DNA of 64,000 bases from Onchocerca lupi (taxonomy: Eukaryota; Nematoda; Chromadorea; Rhabditida; Onchocercidae), in NCBI GenBank assembly GCA_028564675.1, contig JAOVVO010000124.1:83501-147500 (forward strand). Reading direction: 5' to 3'. This document shows positions 61,646-64,000 of this stretch, piece by piece. The number at the start of each line of letters is the position of its first letter. Within the stretch, counting starts at the first letter, position 1. A program made the position numbers and the translations under genes. The notes under the pieces are model-generated. The model did no database searches, was not told the DNA's origin, and worked only from the letters and a program-made list of their open reading frames with translations.

Positions 61646-62531
61646 TTAGAAAAACAAAAATAGCAAAGAATGCCTAGTAAGGACAGATGTTGGAAAAATC
61701 ATTCCATCAATGCTATCACCACTGGGACTTTTCGGCGTGCTACACGGATCGGTTGATGATCGTCCACTATTATTATTATGATTAGTTCGATTCTTCTTGC
61801 TACCTTGATATTTCTTTTGACGTGCTCTCGAATTCTGCAATCTACTGTATATGTTCATTTTTTTTTAGTTTCAATCAAATGATAAGATAAAGATATCTTA
61901 TCAGAAAAAGTGAGAAAAATTGAAAATTATTGATTCAAATTTAAAAAAAAAACTACCAATCAATCATCTTTTTCAAAAAAAAAAAAGGCGACAAATTCAT
62001 GAAAGATTAACCTGAAACCAAACTTGCGTAACACGTTTACTAAGACCAGTTATTGTAGCAATTCGTTCTAAATCAGCACCATCCGGATTACTATCAATTT
62101 GAAAATGTGTTTGTAAAACGGCTAATTGTTCTTCCGCAAATGTTGTTCGTATACGTTTTGTTTTTGATTTTTGTTGTCCTAAAATAATTTCAAATTGTTT
62201 TTATTTTTCAATTTTATTTCAAACCAATATATAATTATTAGCAAAAAAAAAAAAAAAAAAGACGAAAAAAATTTAGTATTAAATTATTTCGATTAAAAAA
62301 TTTATTCAAATAATTCAATCAATACCACATTCTCCTTCAATTAATTCCATGTAATGTTGCTTGCAAAGAACTCGAGAATCTTGCAGCGCGAATTCTTCAC
62401 CAGTACTTAATTGTCGTTTGCATTGATCGCATGCAAAACATGCAAGATGATAGACAAAATTTCGAGCTCGTCTTACCCAATCGGTTGCATAGATTAAACG
62501 TTGACATGATGAACATTCTGTCCCAAATTGC
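61646..62531 (-). CDS. lim-4: LIM-homeobox transcription factor, Lhx6/8 (lim-4) class, 3' part
   Basis: Exons in transcript order: 62326-62531 (second LIM domain), 62012-62178 (homeodomain start) and 61646 or later to 61834 (end of recognition helix and tail). The LIM domain shows [39 protein letters not shown] and VLCKQHYMELI with all zinc ligands, very close to mammalian Lhx6/8 ([31 protein letters not shown]). The homeodomain runs TKRIRTTFAEEQLAVLQTHF ... GLSKRVTQVWFQ|NSRARQKK. The intron splits WFQ from NSRAR; Asn51 is present. In worms this class (lim-4) specifies neuron identity; in this species that is inference. The first LIM domain and the start codon lie beyond the right edge. The true C-terminus after MIFPTSVLT is uncertain because the frame runs on into Phe-rich low-complexity codons. 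Confidence 0.92.
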
Positions 62532-64000
62532 CTGAAATAATTGATAATTTTGATAAATTTTGAAGTAATCAATCAATCATTAATTCTTATCATTGAATAT
62601 CATGATTTCGAAATATTTGTATTTATTAGACATAAATTTGATGGCTTTATCACAGTTTATAATAAGGCAATTGTGACAAACAGTACAAAATAATTACTGG
62701 TAAATATGATAATTCAGGAATAATCAGTTAATTAATACCTTTAATTACTTTATATGTTAACATCTGCAACAACTATATTTCGATAAAATGATGTTTGTTA
62801 TTTAATTTGCATTTAATATTTTTAAAAAACTTTATTATAACTTTATCTAAGAAATAATAAGAATTTTAATAACACAGAAAATAGAAAATATTTAGTCAAG
62901 CGATTCATTAAATGATCGATTATAGCAAATAGTAATTGAGTACTTAAAGATATACAGTATACTTGAGTACTATTATTTTTTACAGTATCCAAATGCAAAC
63001 CATTAATCTTGCTAGTACTGTAATAATGGTCAGATAGTATTAGCGATATCTATACATTACTATTATTTTTGCATCAAGTGATCCTTGTTGAATTTAAATC
63101 AACTTAAAATCAAAAATAACACTGAATTTAAATGTTTAATATTTGAATTATTCTAATTTCGAAAATGATTTCACGAATTTCTATATTTGCAATTGAAATA
63201 ATGCTACTTAAATATAAAGCTTCTGCTAATATAAAATACTTAATTGTACTTGAATACTTAAATAGGCATAATTTTGGGTCGATATTAAGAACAGCAGTCA
63301 TTTGTAACATACAAAAAATATAAATTTAATTCAAAATTTTGGAAATTTTTTGCTATGAATAGCATTTTGCAACATCTTGTCTACAAATAAATTTTATATT
63401 TCAATAAATAATTTTAACATTAATTATTAAAATGCAAATTTTGTTTTAACAAAATTTTGAGAAAAAAAATTTTAATTCAAAACTTTCTTCATCAGCTTTG
63501 CATGATAATTAATAAAATTCAGTTACCACAATAATTATTGTTAATAGTTAATTTTATAAGCATATTTGTTACATAAAATTTAAAATTTTTTGTTTTGCTT
63601 TTTATTTCTGAATACAAGTCTCTCTGATTGACTAATGGCAATCCATTCGATTTGTTAAATTTTAGCCAAATTTAAAAATTTAATTTACAGTAATTAGTGA
63701 TTAGAATGGTCGAAAAAGGATAAAATTGGACAGGGAAAGGGGAGAAGAGGTCAAAGGACAAATTGTCATCAACATTTTTGTTAACAATTAACAATAAGCT
63801 TGTTACATCATTGTAATCTTTGGTTAGAAGAGATGATATTAAATTATATTCCTACTCTCGGAGATTTGTAAGGATGATTGGGCAGATGGCCTAGAAGTAA
63901 TCCAGATTTATTCCTCTTACCACTACTTAAACTCGACTAGACTTTAGATTTTGGGTAACAAACCTAAAAGTAATCTTTTATGATCAAGCATGCTATTTAT
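62532..64000. other. probable intron of the LIM-homeobox gene
   Basis: AT-rich sequence with no first-LIM-domain cysteine pattern on the minus strand. The upstream exons of this gene are therefore expected outside the window. No other gene is seen. Confidence 0.5.

Noticed and set aside
1..64000. tRNA or rRNA genes
   Set aside because: I looked for tRNA-like A and B box spacing in the less AT-rich patches and saw none convincing. A tRNAscan-SE run would be the decisive test.

Overview
This is nuclear DNA from a nematode, most likely a filarial or other spirurid worm. The sequence is very AT-rich and full of poly-A/poly-T runs. Genes are split into many small exons with GT-AG introns. Several start codons sit 6 to 32 nt after a TTTTAG/TTTCAG acceptor, the typical layout of spliced-leader trans-splicing. 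All gene models were built by eye from splice sites, reading phase and remembered protein families; no database search was run. For nearly every model the exon lengths sum to a multiple of three.

Layout: 3.4-10.9 kb (+), prolyl oligopeptidase with an N-terminal hydrophobic leader. 12.3-14.1 kb, a belt of decayed minisatellites. 14.7-18.4 kb (+), a 599-residue coiled-coil protein with N-terminal Ser/Pro/Arg repeats. 18.4-23.2 kb, AT-rich with no gene seen. 23.2-27.7 kb (+), an unrecognised type I membrane protein whose largest intron is built from copies of the flanking exon edges. 28.8-31.2 kb (-), adenylate kinase. 33.3-35.4 kb (-), REEP/Yop1-like ER-shaping protein, with an orphan exon at 36.7-37.0 kb. 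38.4-43.1 kb (-), BUD13. 43.9-45.0 kb (-), DAD1, just upstream of BUD13 on the same strand. 47.7-50.6 kb (+), an unrecognised secreted-type protein of about 505 residues. 53.1-56.5 kb (+), ZIP7-type zinc transporter. 57.2-60.5 kb (+), RFC subunit 4. 61.6-62.5 kb (-), the 3' part of a LIM-homeobox gene of the Lhx6/8 (worm lim-4) class that continues beyond the right edge.

The most unusual region is 44.9-53.1 kb. It holds a broken second copy of DAD1 exon 1, a broken copy of BUD13 exon 8, further duplicated spacer blocks, and a degenerate Helitron Rep/helicase remnant. The remnant sits exactly where one copy of a duplicated spacer is interrupted relative to the other. Helitrons are known to carry host gene fragments, so capture is a reasonable but unproven explanation.

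The conserved genes are housekeeping: nucleotide metabolism, ER shaping and glycosylation, splicing, zinc release and DNA replication, plus one neuronal-type transcription factor. They do not form a single pathway. DAD1-BUD13 (0.72 kb apart) and ZIP7-RFC4 (0.75 kb apart) are close same-strand pairs that could be operons.
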